From Paramacrobiotus metropolitanus (taxonomy: Eukaryota; Tardigrada; Eutardigrada; Parachela; Macrobiotidae), in assembly GCF_019649055.1 (NCBI RefSeq), contig NW_026570281.1:1-64000 (forward strand): 64,000 nt of DNA, in the 5' to 3' direction. Of this stretch, positions 1 through 12,299 are shown in pieces (the stretch's first letter is position 1; each line of letters begins with the position of its first letter). The position numbers and the translations under genes are program-made. Below the pieces are notes generated by a model. That model worked only from the letters and a program-made list of their open reading frames with translations. It was not told the origin of the DNA and did no database searches.

Positions 1-1016
1 TCTGTGTGCATCTCACAGAAAGTATGAACATGCTACACATTTTCGAAAAAGTCATCTGTTTTGCCAAATGTTTCGGAAAATCAAAATCATTTGCAAAACC
101 AGAAATGTTTTGCCTTCGACCAATGACGACCAATATGGGCAGAGATGTATAGTACAATAATAACACTTCAGCGGCATACAATATTGTAATCATTAGGTCA
201 GTACTGTAATACTTCAGAGAACTTTCACAAATTTAATAACAATATCATTACAGTGTCACAACCTAATTACGGTATGCAAGTTCCGGTCGCACTAGCGCCA
301 TAACGTAATAATACAGTTATACGCGTACAATTGTACATACAGAAAATATACTCTAGTTACCGAGATTTACAGAAAGCGTGGACTTGCCAATCTTTGTGTG
401 ATAATAGGTGCATTGGTAATTGATAATAATTAGCTGCCCAAATCTTTACAATTACAATTTTTCATATTTACTTAGCAGAGTACTCAGCCGAAAGTGCTTT
501 GCTATTATTTCAAATCTTGTTTTTAATATTTTGTGGTTAAAAACGAGGGGAAGAATTGGAAACCGATTTTTGAAGTATGAGCAAGAACTGGAAAACTGGT
601 GTGCTAAAAAAGTCTTCACAGAAAAACTTTTTTCGAAATGTTTTCCTCGTGAAACAGAAAAACCTTTTTCTGTGTCAAGAAAAACAGAAAAGTATGAATC
701 CTGTATTATACGAGAGGCAAAAATAAGTTTCTAACCACGAGGTCACCAGGCAGATGATAAAAGGAACTGCAGTGCGGAGGTAACACCCACAGGTGACAAT
801 GCCATACAGTACCTTGGGTGGGTAATGTCAGATGTGTTAGTCCCACATTGCACTGCACTGTAACATACGGCATATTATCATTCGCACATACAGGATAGAG
901 ATGTGAACGTGAACGTCAAGATCAAAGCTGTTTCCGACTTTCAGTGCATTTAATAACAGTCCGACCTAATTACTCTTTACTCGGTACACAGCGTGCTGGT
1001 CTGCTGGATAACAGTC
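1..1016. other. No gene recognised
   Basis: AT-rich sequence. One 104-codon open frame at 420-734 has low-complexity, Lys/Phe-rich content and no domain, so it is not called. Nothing else stands out. Confidence 0.5.
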
Positions 1017-1995
1017 TTATTTGCCACGCAAGGACGCAAACACCCGCTTTAGGTAATCCTCAACAACAATGCGCAGATTCTTGAACGTCAGCATGATGAC
1101 GACCGGATCGACAATGGTTTGCAAAGAAAACGTAATCCCGCCTACGTGCAGCCACCTTCTCAAAAACGTGACATTATGTGGTTGCTCGTTCGTTAACATC
1201 CTGTAGATATTATAGGACGTGCCGGGAATCCAGCAGACTGCCGTGCTAAGCGTCAGCCCAGCCAGTAACAATAGCGCCCGCTTTGGATCCTTCTTAACGC
1301 CCTCAACCGCAGGAATCTCCGCATGAATGATTGCACACCGATACCACTGTGTGGATGCCGCGTTTAAAGCGCCGTCCCCGCCAGCAGATCAAATAGATAT
1401 TGGCGAGTATCATACCGGTTATCGGAGCCGCCACCAGAACAACCGCCCGCGCGGTGATCCACGAATGCAAGGCCTTCATATTGATGATACAGAGATCCAC
1501 ACGTGATAGTGGGATTTTATATATCATGGCGTCCAGTAATAAACCTGGAAGGCTGAAAACATGGACATAGACCCACATTCCAATACATAGGCTGATTGCC
1601 ACTCGGGGATTGTGCTTACGTTGGTAGTGCAACGGGCGCAATATAGCCCAGAGACGATTTACTGTCACAAGGAGGTGTGCATGTACGATAATCGGTGGGA
1701 TACCGAAGTTAGCGTAAGTGAACAGGATGCAGATAGGCTCTCCCAGTTTCCAATGATAAGCGGTCAACGAGTTCAGAATGGCAATTGGACCGCTGATGAA
1801 CACGTAGAACAGGGTGGCAATTGTTAAGTTGATGAGGTAGACACTAAAAGCGGTGTGGAGTTTACGGGAGGTCAGCAACATAATTAGTAGGAACACGTTG
1901 AAAATGGTCTCCAAGATGAATTCACTGAGAGCGATATATGACTGCAATTCCCAGGCAGTGGTAGAATTGGCATGGGTTCCATTTGATAAAAACAT
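1017..1995 (-). CDS. Rhodopsin-like (class A) G protein-coupled receptor, divergent
   Basis: Proposed structure is complement(join(1017..1292,1345..1995)), 308 residues, with a 52-base phase-0 GT..AG intron at 1293-1344. Seven hydrophobic segments are visible. The N-terminus has NGT and NST glycosylation sites. A Cys before TM3 (GEPIC) and one in loop 2 (DLCIIN) could form the usual disulfide. The DRY motif at the end of TM3 is replaced by NRL (NRLWAILRPLHY). TM6 keeps CWIPG, and TM7 has DPVVIMLTF in place of NPxxY. Family knowledge says such a protein is a plasma-membrane receptor; the ligand is unknown. The ATG at 1995 is the first in the open frame. Without the intron the frame stops in loop 3, and the antisense-free paralogue at 13.7 kb supports the join. 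Start choice is moderately uncertain because an upstream 5' exon is possible. Confidence 0.8.
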
Positions 1996-3971
1996 CTCTA
2001 TAATAACAAACACGTAAATTGATTCCTAATAAAGCCTTTTCTGCGTGCCTCACATGATCTCAAGCTTAATTATGGAATACTGCCATATAGCCAAACGATA
2101 TCAATGCAGTGCAGGCGTTCGTGCATACCATCAATCATAAATCAGCAGCATAATTAAATTACGCAATTTAGAATCAAATGGCCATTGTTACAACTGATAA
2201 ATCGGCGGTTCTCATTGTTTTCTCACAATACGATCCCAAAGGAAGAGATCATGCGCGTGTAAATGCGCGCAGTGTTTACATCAACTGCAAGACAAAACCT
2301 CATATAGATATACATGTATATGCTTCATAAATGGACTGCTCGGCGGACCGCTCCAATTATTATCCGCATATCCCGTCGTCTACGATTTCTTTTGCCCAAG
2401 TAATAGCAGTAATTATGTAGCGAGATACAGTACGCGCTCGGATTTAGTCCAAAGAAGAACGGCCGCGTGACAGCGAGTAGGCCTTGCCGAAAGCATGCAG
2501 CAACTCCCCCAACGCTTGCGCAGGTTAGTAATGATTTTTGCTGGGCGGCATTGATTTTGCGCCATCGCAAGTGTCGTGCTACTTATTGTTCTAGGTACAG
2601 CAACTGTCATGTTCACGTTCACCGATCCCTACCAAGCAACCCACACGTTCAAGGAACGAAATTTAAATTTTATTGTGTCTGCTGCCACATTGCGTGTTAC
2701 GGTGTTCTCATGATAAATTGATAATAGCGTCTCTACACCGTGAACTTCCGCATTTGCACAAAGGTACTATACACTGAGCAGCAAAGTACAAATATGTGAG
2801 ACCAGAACGGCTTGAGAAAGACTGCAGAAATTGTGATATCCTACTGGCTGAATTTAGGCACGCAATAGTTAGCGCGGTGTTGTTTTCTGATCTTTGTCTT
2901 TTCTAAACTGCCACGAAGCAACGAAAATATGAATAAAGGAGAACGGTACTAGCGAAGAGGACTGCTAGATTCTTTGCCCTGTCACATTCTTTAATCTAAC
3001 AAAACTAGGCCGATGTTTCCGTCAGCTTTAATTTTTTGTGGTGAGCAGAGAGGCATTGATTATACCCACTACCCTAGAACGATGCCTCGTACAGTCATAT
3101 CAAATGAGAAAGTCCGGCATGAATTTCTTGTGCTGCATGTACGAGATACATTACCCGAACCACTGGGACGGTTTGAAGTACATTGCTACTTTCATAACGA
3201 CCGATGGTGCAAAAGTCGCCTCGCAATGCGAGAACTGCGTACAGATTTGTACAGACGTGCGGTAGGAAGTACAGGTACCTAAAGCTATAAATCGTGGATG
3301 CAGTATTTTGTCCATCGCTTGGAGTAATCTGTGAATAAGATTAAAACCAAAATTATAATTAATTTTAAACCGAATTAAGTAAGGGTCATAGTATGCCAGA
3401 AGTAGCAATGCTATCTCGATAAGATCAGACCCTGCCGCATGCCGCAAAGAATTATTTTTCGGCAGCAGTTCCATGAACGGTTTTAGGTCGGTTTTTCATT
3501 TCTCTCAGACCCGGTAATGTTCTCGATTAGACTACCATTATTTTGCCTTTGACAGTTTTTACTATGTGCGGTAGTTGAAAATATCACAATCATGCAGTTG
3601 TAGCAACACTAGGAAAGTACCGGACCTGTGGTAAACTGAAAGATATGCTGCTAAGCGCTGCCACAATACAGAATACACTCCTTAGGAATCCCATGGCAAC
3701 CGGCAACAGTGCTTCCGGTGAAATCCAAGCAAAAGTCGCCAAATATTTTCCGGCTTCGGGTTATGTAAAATTATACAATAAAAAGAGCTGAATACGTTTG
3801 CCTTCCAAATCCACCAAGCGTATCGTAACTGCATTCCTTCATCAGTGCCGAATCAAACACGCCCGCTCTCCTCTCAACATCCCTTCACTGAGCAACAAAC
3901 CTTCGCATACCTCAGGAATTATTTCGACATTTTGACAGTTAGTTATATTGTTCTGCCTTGATTGGCCGTAC
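1996..3971. other. Intergenic, no supported gene
   Basis: Several overlapping 60-110-codon frames lie on both strands at 2325-2721 and 3013-3474. None has a recognisable domain, and they overlap each other in different frames. The frame at 3038-3265 is Cys-containing and could be an isolated exon, but I see no partner exons. Confidence 0.4.
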
Positions 3972-5762
3972 ATGGCACCCGACAACCAAGCGCACTCGCC
4001 CTCAACATTAACCAGGCTTAGCAACGATCTACAGCCGCAGAAAGTGCTAAAGAAAGCCAAAATGTAAGGTCAACCGTTATTTCCCAGCAAGGCATTGCAC
4101 GATAACAACTGCAATACTTTTGACCAGGTTTGTTGTCAAGATTCGAAGGGCACAGCCCATCGGTTCAGCAGACTCCACTTTCGTTCAAGCCAAACGCAAA
4201 TCTCTTTCCCCAGAGTTTTTGCCGCCCCGGCCAACCCGAATACGATTTCAGCAAAAAAGCACACAGACCGGCGAGGACACCAGCACACCGCTGAATCCTG
4301 TTCAATCCGATCGGATTATCGATGACACATTTTCGCACGCAAATTACGAGCCAACTGCCAACCGGGAGGGTGTGTGCGCTGAAACCCAGACAGACGATGA
4401 CGTCAACAGGCCGCGTATCCGTCTGATCAATCCGTCACCTCCCCCGTCGACTGTACCGTCACATTCACCGGGCCCCAGTTTTGTGGTAGTGAAAACAACC
4501 AAACGCAGGAGACCAACGATTAAGAGAGTGCGCAGTCAGCGCAACTGTAATGAGGTCTTCGATGGTATTGAGCCGACAACCGTTGACAATTTCCTTAATA
4601 CAGTGAAATTAACACGAACTGATGCGGTAGAAGAAGCTACCAATAAGCGCCACAAACCAGAGTCCGCATCGAGGCCGATTGCTACAGAAAACATCTGCAA
4701 GGTTAAGAAGAAACAACCGGTTAAAAAGCAGGTCACTATTGTGGCACCGGATATTATACCTTCGTCAGCAGAAGAAGACATCAGGTATAAAAATGTTTCC
4801 GCTAGGGTGAATATTCAACGATGGTGGTCAAGAAAGCAGACCAAGCAGAAACCAAAACTTGAAAAAAGCAGACCAAAGCATGTTTTGCCCGCAGGAGCAC
4901 AGTAATAAAGAGAAACCGAGCATCGCCGAGGAAGGTTAGCGCAGCTCCGCTACGCCGTTGCCTGGTGCCCGGGTGTCATACTGAATTAAAACTTCCCCGT
5001 CCATCCGGAATGCGCTACCACGGCTTACCCAATGACGCTGGATTGCGACGAGCATACCTGCGATTGTGCGGGCGAGACCAGAAGATTTCCGTATCGGGAT
5101 TCGTCTGCGGCAAGCACTTTATCGCGACTGATTATGAACCAAACGGAGTGCTCAAGAAAAATGCATTACCCTCCGTTAACTTGTCCGAACCCGGAAAGTT
5201 CTGGTACGATCGATGGTTACGTCACTAAAAAGCAAATAACTGTATAATTTATAAATTCGATTGTCTTAGCAGCGCACCGGAAATCGTAGTCAAGGCTGCT
5301 CCCGAGTTTAGCGACTTAGATGGAAGAATTTACATCACGTGGTGCGAATGACCTTTAACGTTGACATCCATAAATTTCATTGGAACTCTGCATAAGCATT
5401 CTGTGGTTTGATTTAGGAATCAACTAGCTTCTCCCATTTTCCGGCCGCCGTTGACCGCCAGTGACGATTGCTCGAACTGGGTTCCGTGTGCTAGTCTAGC
5501 AGACTGCATTCAGTTCGTTCGTCTGCGAGTGCGCCCTGCGGGTATTAAGGAGTACACGCTGCAGTACTCGGTGGTGGATATGATACAAATCTTTCGTGAT
5601 TTATCGGTTTACCTTTGGAGCGATGATCGACTGGTACCCCGTGAGCGTTATATAGGGAAACTAAAAGAATTCTCAGAGCGGGAATTGCTAGTCATGCAAC
5701 TTGAGAGGTTGTTTCGGTTTGATTTTGCATCGCATGACTTGCACGACAACGCAGGGATATGA
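3972..5762 (+). CDS. THAP-type zinc-finger protein
   Basis: Proposed join(3972..4063,4128..4806,4872..5203,5417..5762), 482 residues; all intron phases agree and the total is a multiple of three. The THAP domain is internal (about residues 287-365): C-x4-C (RCLVPGC), about 42 residues, then C-x2-H (FVCGKHF), followed by NALPSVN matching the AVPxxF motif. The Trp usually conserved in the core looks replaced. The N-terminal 280 residues are basic, Ser/Pro-rich and probably disordered, with possible nuclear signals (KRRRPTIKRVR). THAP domains bind DNA through zinc, so a nuclear transcriptional or transposase-derived role is inferred. The first intron starts at a strong GTAAGG donor and splits the codon at 4062. 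Weakest joins are 4806/4872 (65-base intron avoiding a frameshift) and the donor at 5203 (5215 also works). No transposase domain is visible. Confidence 0.62.
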
Positions 5763-7566
5763 CCCCAGAAATCATTTACGGAAGTTTTTACCATATCATC
5801 TTGCATTTTTTACTGCAGACATTTCGTTTCCGGTGATGAGATTTCTGGAATTCTTGAGAAGCTACCAAAACAGTGATATCAATTTTTGAATTTAGAAACT
5901 GTACAGTGTACACGCACATTAGAAGCATGGACTTCATACTCTACTGAGTTACTGAGTATGCTGTTGAGAAACTCATTAGAATTTTGTTCTGAGTGGTTGC
6001 CAACATCCTGTAAACTGTTCATCACTACTATCAGTGGGTGTGTTTCTGAACATACTTGCCTGGAAACACCAAAGCAAGCAGTTCAGTAGTTGTGTCGAAA
6101 TTTCCAGTTTCCGAACTTTCCGTTCGGTATACTACGACCGTATGACGCGATGGCAGCATTGGGAGCAAATTCGGCCAAATCTTTCAGGAAACTCAAGAAA
6201 TCCGATCGACACCAAACGTTGACTGCGGTCGTATATAGGAGACTACAGGATTCTATCAGCTCCGGTCCTGATTAATTTTAGAAATCATCAGACTGTTTTC
6301 ATTCCACGGCCCACGCTGATTAGACCGCGGACACTCTACTGGCCGGTTGTACCGTCGGCGCCAAATCCATTTGTGCATGTCGCGGAGTATGTAACGGCAT
6401 TTTAGGGTGTTTCACTGTGCATTTCGGCGCGCAAAGCATGAGACAGGTCCAAATTGAAGTCGAAAAAAGTTAGACTGCCCCTTCGGCACTGGACAACGAT
6501 GAACTTTGTGGGCCAACAAAGGTCATATCGTACTTATCGTTCCTTTGCAGCTGTGGCTGATTTCTAGCTCATCGTCGATTGGCACAGCGTGCATTACGCA
6601 ATCCCAAAACACTGTCCACGTATCTGGATTTTACGATACGCAGCGGTACTTGATGAGAAACATTCACGTTTATAAGAAACGTTTTCAAGTGTCCCGCCTA
6701 TGAAAGCCGATTTTCTGTCCACAGCGTCTACATACAAGCTCAGTTTAGTGTGCGCATAACAAAAGTTGCTTTGTTGTTTGCAACGGAAGAAGAATAATGG
6801 CAACTTAGAGATGTGTGATATCACGGGTGACTGCAGAATAGCGGATGCAATGTCCGTCCTAGTATTGTTTCGGGCGAGAAGGTACTGGCTATTTGATGCA
6901 AGAGTGCTGACATATGGTAACCAAATTTGCTCAATGGATCACAAGGTGTGCTGATGCTGATAAGTTAAGTGTGTATTGTCTACGGCGCCCCATGTATACA
7001 TGAAGTTTATAAAAATTTAACACTGTATTCAACATGAACGTTGTTTTTGCTGAGAATGTGCAGCCAGAAATCCAAAGAACATAATTATATAAACTAGTGT
7101 CCCGACAACCGATCGACCACAATGACTCGATCCTCGACTCATGCAATTTAAATTTAAGTAAAGCACAAGTTAAACAGGTATTCGTCAACATAGTATCACC
7201 TTCGTACCCTCATTGGGAAAAGGAATTCTATCAGCCCGCAGACATAGTTATTGGGTCAAAGATAGAACTTACTGCAAACTGAACCGAGGTGCTTTGTTTC
7301 ATACTACGGAATGCAACAAGTTAAATCCAAGATGATATGCGCAGAATGTTTTACGGAAGGCAGTAATGTGCTGCATTAGAAAATATCTCGGGCGGAAGCT
7401 GATCGGTTACCAATCTGGAGCAATCGTTGCTGGAGACTGGAGTCACCGGCTCCCGGACCAGAGTGTTCTTTCCGTACTGTCTGCTCGGTTTAGATAAAGA
7501 TCACCGTGGGACAAAAGTCACAAAATGGATGCGTTGCCACCCGGCCCAGTCTAAAGGAATTTTCAG
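5763..7566. other. No supported gene
   Basis: Small overlapping frames only. A segment around 7179-7275 begins after a possible acceptor (TTAAACAG) and encodes a Trp/Tyr-containing stretch, but no family is recognised and no exon chain could be built. Confidence 0.35.
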
Positions 7567-7797
7567 GCCAGCTGTTCTCCGAAAAAAAGCTGGTTGTTTA
7601 TTGCTCAGTGTAATAGGACAACCGAGCACAACACTGCGGTGCTATATTGGACATTTTTCGGCGATTGTGTGAACGGCGCGCTCAATCCAACTGACCCCTG
7701 CCAGGTCGAGTCATACACACGGCCGTATCCAATGTGGTTCAGTCAGATCGACTTGACTGATCGTGAAGCGAATCGCTTTCTTGCAAATGCTCGCTAG
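7567..7797 (+). CDS. Possible 3'-terminal exon of an unrecognised secreted or extracellular protein
   Basis: The sequence opens after a good acceptor (GGAATTTTCAG) and runs 76 codons to a TAG. It contains five Cys residues and segments such as NTAVLYWTFFGDC and RPYPMWFSQIDLTD that look like folded extracellular sequence. No initiator or upstream exon could be joined in phase with confidence; the upstream stretch at 7400-7480 is a candidate. It lies in the same orientation as the MAM gene 600 bases downstream but shows no MAM motif. It may be a chance frame. Confidence 0.25.
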   Translation, partial: ASCSPKKSWLFIAQCNRTTEHNTAVLYWTFFGDCVNGALNPTDPCQVESYTRPYPMWFSQIDLTDREANRFLANAR

Positions 7798-8384
7798 TTT
7801 TTGCCTGTTGGGCTGTTGTGCGCCAAATTTCAAAAATTTGCGGCTGATGAAAAAGCCAGCCCCATCGTATGCATCATAGCCATATCAAAGGTAATTAATT
7901 ACCAAAATAATTAGAATCGAAAATTAACCCGGCACTGGGCCGGTAGCGCTGGTTGTATTTCAGTAAGATAAAATTAAGATTATAGTTTGTTTGGCTGTAC
8001 TAGAATACTATCGCGGTCGCGGTTTGCGGTCTTTATAATCAGTAATTTTCGCCGTGCAAAAGAGATAAAGACAAGTATTTTACATCGTATGCATTAGCAC
8101 TGATAAGACATTCACTCGCTACTGTTATAGTCTAGCAAAACAAAAGAAAATTTGTCTTTGCCTGTAGTTTAGTTATCCGTCAGCTCTTAAATATGGAAGA
8201 GCTTCTTAGAAATTTCACGATGACAATAGTTGCCGGTAGTTATCTTATCGATGCCGTACCGATACGACAGAAAAAAGTCCAGTTTCTCCATCAGCATTGT
8301 TCAAGCGCTTAATTTACATGGCACCACAGATTCTGGCATATGGAAAAAATTTGAATTCTTTCTATACCAAACAAAATTTTAAAA

Positions 8385-10648
8385 ATGGCGCTCCACTGGC
8401 TGTTGACCTTTTTTCTAGCAGGTAAGAAAAACCATACAAAAGTTCTAGAGCTCCGGTGTACAGAATAGAACGAATGAGTGGAAGTCGCAGTCGATTGTGC
8501 ATGTCAATTTCGTTTCAGTGGTGCTGCTACGCATTTCGGAATCAGAAGCTAAGGTTTCGTGCCAGTTTAACACCAACTATTGCGGATGGACTCGTCCGGA
8601 TGGGGCATGGGAAATCCGAGACTCCATCAACGGCTACCGCACGGTCTATAATGCAGCAGAAAATTTTGCCGGTATACCGTACAATAAAAATATAGTAGTT
8701 AATACGGGTGATTTTTGTGATGCACGATCGTAACTGCGCAACAACTTTGGCTACAGTTAGAATACCGAATTGTGCCGCAGGTGCCAGTGGAATCGCCCGC
8801 ACTCCGACGCGAGACAGCTACGGTTTAAACGGGCATCATTTGCTGTCAGAGCCCATCTCCCTGAACACCACAACCAAATTGTCATTCTGGATATTTTTAA
8901 GCGAAATGGGGTACATTAGCCAAAATCACTACCGGTATTTACCTAATGCCCACATGTATATTCAATCAGCCAGTGGTAACTGGGAAGAAATTTGGGCGCT
9001 AACGAATAACGGCCGTTACGAAACTAGCCAGCACGTGACGTTAACTCTGGAGCCCATGGAATATTTCCGGGTAGGTGGTGCATTTGAAAAGTGACAAAGA
9101 CGGAAGCACTCTAGTTGCCGTTCGTGTGTGTTTGCAGTTAAGGCTCAAGATTGTTGCCGCTTGGCATCAGTCGGGTGTGATGGCCATGACCCTACACAAA
9201 GAAGGTAGCACAAAATTTTCTGCTGCAGTAAAACAAGACTGCCGTTTATATAAATTTATTATGTGCATAATTCACATAATATATTTATTTAATATACACG
9301 CTTATAAAAATTAATAATTATACTTACACAAATTCCCGATCGAAGCAGGAAACGAAGAAAACTATACTATGACAGCTGAAAAACAGTCATAACTCTTAAG
9401 ACGACCTCTTGTTTAATTTTTAGGAGAGAGCGATGGCTTCCTTTCTTGTACGTTTCGATCAGGTACCTGTGGATGGATTAATGCCGGTGATGGGCCAATG
9501 TGGGTGACGGGATGCAACGACGCTAGCTCCCTGTACAGGGCTCCCGATATCTCTGCTGGTATGTTCCGTGCTACATATTCACACTAGTGATTACGCTGAT
9601 GTAATTAAGTCGAAGCCGTCTTGGGGCAGACAACCTTTGCCTCATAGCTCGGAATGCCAACAGCACAGAAACCATCACAGCTGCGTTGCAGTCGCCGATG
9701 TTGCTGCACGCCGAAGTGTCGCGGTTTGCCTTTTATTTCCGTTGCGGTATTAATGCGGAATTAGTGTTCGTTATCGGTGCCAAGCAAGAGAGCGTCAAAA
9801 TCTGGCGACGCGATTCCTGGGAGCATGCTTTTATCGAGGTTGATGCGTTAGACAATGTCCAGGTGCGCTCTTCACATGATCATGAGTAAAACGCTCATAA
9901 ATAAATACCGACAGGCTTCGTCGCTTCGATGTCAGTTGTCATTTCAAACGGATGAGCACGGCTGCAGAACCTTAAAAACAACTTGCTGCCTTTTTAATTT
10001 TCACCTTGATACCTGTTTAATGCGGGCACTAAAAATCTCGGGTGCTGTCTTTTAGTTCAAAATTGTTGCTACTTTGCCTTACGGTTCCTACTGCGCCATC
10101 GACGAGGTCACCTGGAGTGCGGATAACGGAGGTGAAAGCACAATAATTATACTTAATCTAAAAGCGTTCTAACGGAGACTTGATACTTTTTAGGTTACAC
10201 ACTACTGCCACACCAAACGAGCATCGCAACATCTAAAACGCCCACAACGGAGATCCCAGAAGTAACCTCAACGTTCTCCGGGAGTACTGAAACAACTATC
10301 ACTGTCCGCTGCCAGCGAGGCAACCTGACCTTTTCCGAAATGAATTTCGATATGTCGGAGGCGATGCGCACTGAACTGCACTGTGACAACACCTTGAAAT
10401 GTCGCCGCATCCTCAGCCAGGCGCACCAGTGGATCTTGGATCATCCGCATCAAGCACGTGCCGAGACCTCTGTGGATATAATTAGCGTGGTGTGTGACGC
10501 GCAAAACGGCTTATCCGTTTCCAGTTCTAATCCGGAAGAGAGCGAAGCATCGAGCTTAGTGTTTATAACTGCCGTCAACTTATCCTGTCGGTCAATTTTC
10601 GTCGACTTCCTGAAAGCTCTGGCGGCACTAGGTCCAAGCAGTTTATAA
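8385..10648 (+). CDS. Secreted protein with two MAM-like domains
   Basis: Proposed join(8385..8421,8519..8671,8757..9070,9138..9204,9424..9558,9648..9862,10056..10131,10194..10648), 483 residues; every junction keeps phase. Residues 1-12 (MALHWLLTFFLA) are a signal-peptide core ended by a GTAAGA donor. MAM-like unit 1 (about 24-190) opens with VSCQFNTNYCGW. Unit 2 (about 192-333) opens with LSCTFRSGTCGW and ends with CAIDEVTW, the usual MAM C-terminal signature. Each unit is coded by three exons with intron phases 1, 0 and 1 at matching positions, so the second arose by tandem duplication. The C-terminal 150 residues are a Thr/Ser linker and a Cys-containing region I do not recognise. No transmembrane segment is seen, so secretion is inferred. 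MAM domains mediate adhesion or accompany extracellular proteases; no protease is present here. An AATAAA follows at 10684. Confidence 0.83.
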
Positions 10649-10683
10649 AGGACATTGGCAGTAATACTAACACAAGTTGCTTA

Positions 10684-10689
10684 AATAAA
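10684..10689 (+). terminator. Polyadenylation signal of the MAM gene
   Basis: AATAAA 35 bases after the stop codon of the MAM-domain gene. Confidence 0.6.
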
Positions 10690-12299
10690 GTAAACCGTGT
10701 CTTATTTACAAAGGCAATGACTTACGGATTTGGTGAGTTAGCACAGCTGCACAGGTACAGTATGTTTAGCAAACTTTGTTTTATGACTGTGATGATCTTC
10801 GATTTCGGAATAAGATTGTAACATTTATTGGAGATAGTATCACAACAAGAAAAATCTGACCAACTACTTAAATCTGCAGCCAAGCGCAGTTGGCGATGTT
10901 AATTATTATTTTCTGCTTCTAAGTGTATTGAGTGTGTATGGCCAGTATGGGTATTACCAATCGATTCGTCGCAGTGCAAGTCGGCGATTCACACTGCCCT
11001 TTATCTGGTGCATCGCCAATGTTTCCGCAGAACACCAAAAATCTATTGTTTAGAGATAGCATCACAGACGCAGTTTTTCCGCCGAAAGCGGCTGCTTGCA
11101 CATCTGGTGTCCATCAGTCCATGTAGCAAAGTATGAAACGCGGATTTGCGGTGGTTCTAGTGTGAGCGTTGCTGAGGGCAGTTACGCTACAGTAATGTTT
11201 GAGACAGCATCTTAGCTACTTGTCAAGTTCCGAAAGATTAGAATGTTATTGTTATTCAGTAGAACGCAGATCCAACGCCTATCGGCCACGAATTGCACAA
11301 GAAACCAATAAATCAAAAAGTCAACAAAATCGGCCTCAGACACATAAAAATTGATCAACAAAGCATCGAATATGACAGTGGGAGTCACCAAACATGCAAA
11401 CTGAGCGCAACATATAATATATTGCGCTCAGTTTGCATGTTTGTTTGCATAGACACAGGCATTTACTGCAAATTAAATTTTTCCCGTTACGAATTTAAAA
11501 AAAAACAAAACAACGAAAAACAAGAAACAATTTGACAATGAGTTCGGATGCAGCCTTCCGTAAGCTAGTTATAGGCTTTCGTAACCAACTAACGTAACAT
11601 ACAAGATTACTAACCGGTAAGTACTGTAATATTAGCAATGCAGCTGAATTAGGAAGACGTTCGCCATCCGCGGTCGATAATAAACCAAGTTGAGTTTGAC
11701 CTTTAGTTCAGTGACACTATCCTTTGCAACTTGAAACGAACATGCATCGTTCCTGATTCACAAGGTGATAAAGCACGTTCGACTCGATGACACTGGATGT
11801 TACTCCAGGTTTTGAAGAACGAGCCTCTGGAAACCGGACACACAACACTAACTGTGAATACAACTTGTTCCATTGCCGCACATTGGTGATTGATTTCTTT
11901 GTTTAAATGTTTAAATGGTAAACCTTGCAAACAATTCACAAATTTTTAGTTACCTGTAACCATTCTCTACAACTCGTTCACACCCTGCTGCTTTTCCTAG
12001 GATAGTATGAGTATGATAGTTGCACATTACAGATCGGAAAAATCGCGCATACGTGGTCTTTCATTTGCCGATCTTCAGTGATTCAACAGGACGTAGAATG
12101 TATTCCAGTACGAGGAGGAGTGATTCAGTTCCCACTCCGCGCAATAGCACCGTCCCAGGCTATCCTCATGTGTGCTATTCGACCCCATACGTAGGTAGTT
12201 CGCTTTGCATTTGACAGTTCGCCGCTTCGATTTATACATACATCCATACTCCAAAGCAGAAAGGCTATGTTTGTTGGTACATTGGCAGTACTGAAGCGT
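10690..12299. other. Intergenic with a perfect hairpin
   Basis: No coding region is supported. Short frames at 10932-11126 and 12020-12214 lack domains. The main structure is the 22-bp stem hairpin annotated separately at 11389-11443. Confidence 0.45.
11389..11443. repeat. Perfect 22-bp inverted repeat (hairpin)
   Basis: Arms 11389-11410 and 11422-11443 are exact reverse complements separated by 11 AT-rich bases. The stem includes CATGCAAACTGAGCGCAA. It lies outside any gene I can support. It could be a pre-miRNA-like stem, a small foldback element or a cruciform site. Confidence 0.85.

Noticed and set aside
420-734. 104-codon plus-strand frame
   Set aside because: Low complexity, no signal peptide or domain, no splice partners.
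4536-4781. 81-codon minus-strand frame with hydrophobic content
   Set aside because: Antisense within the THAP gene exon.
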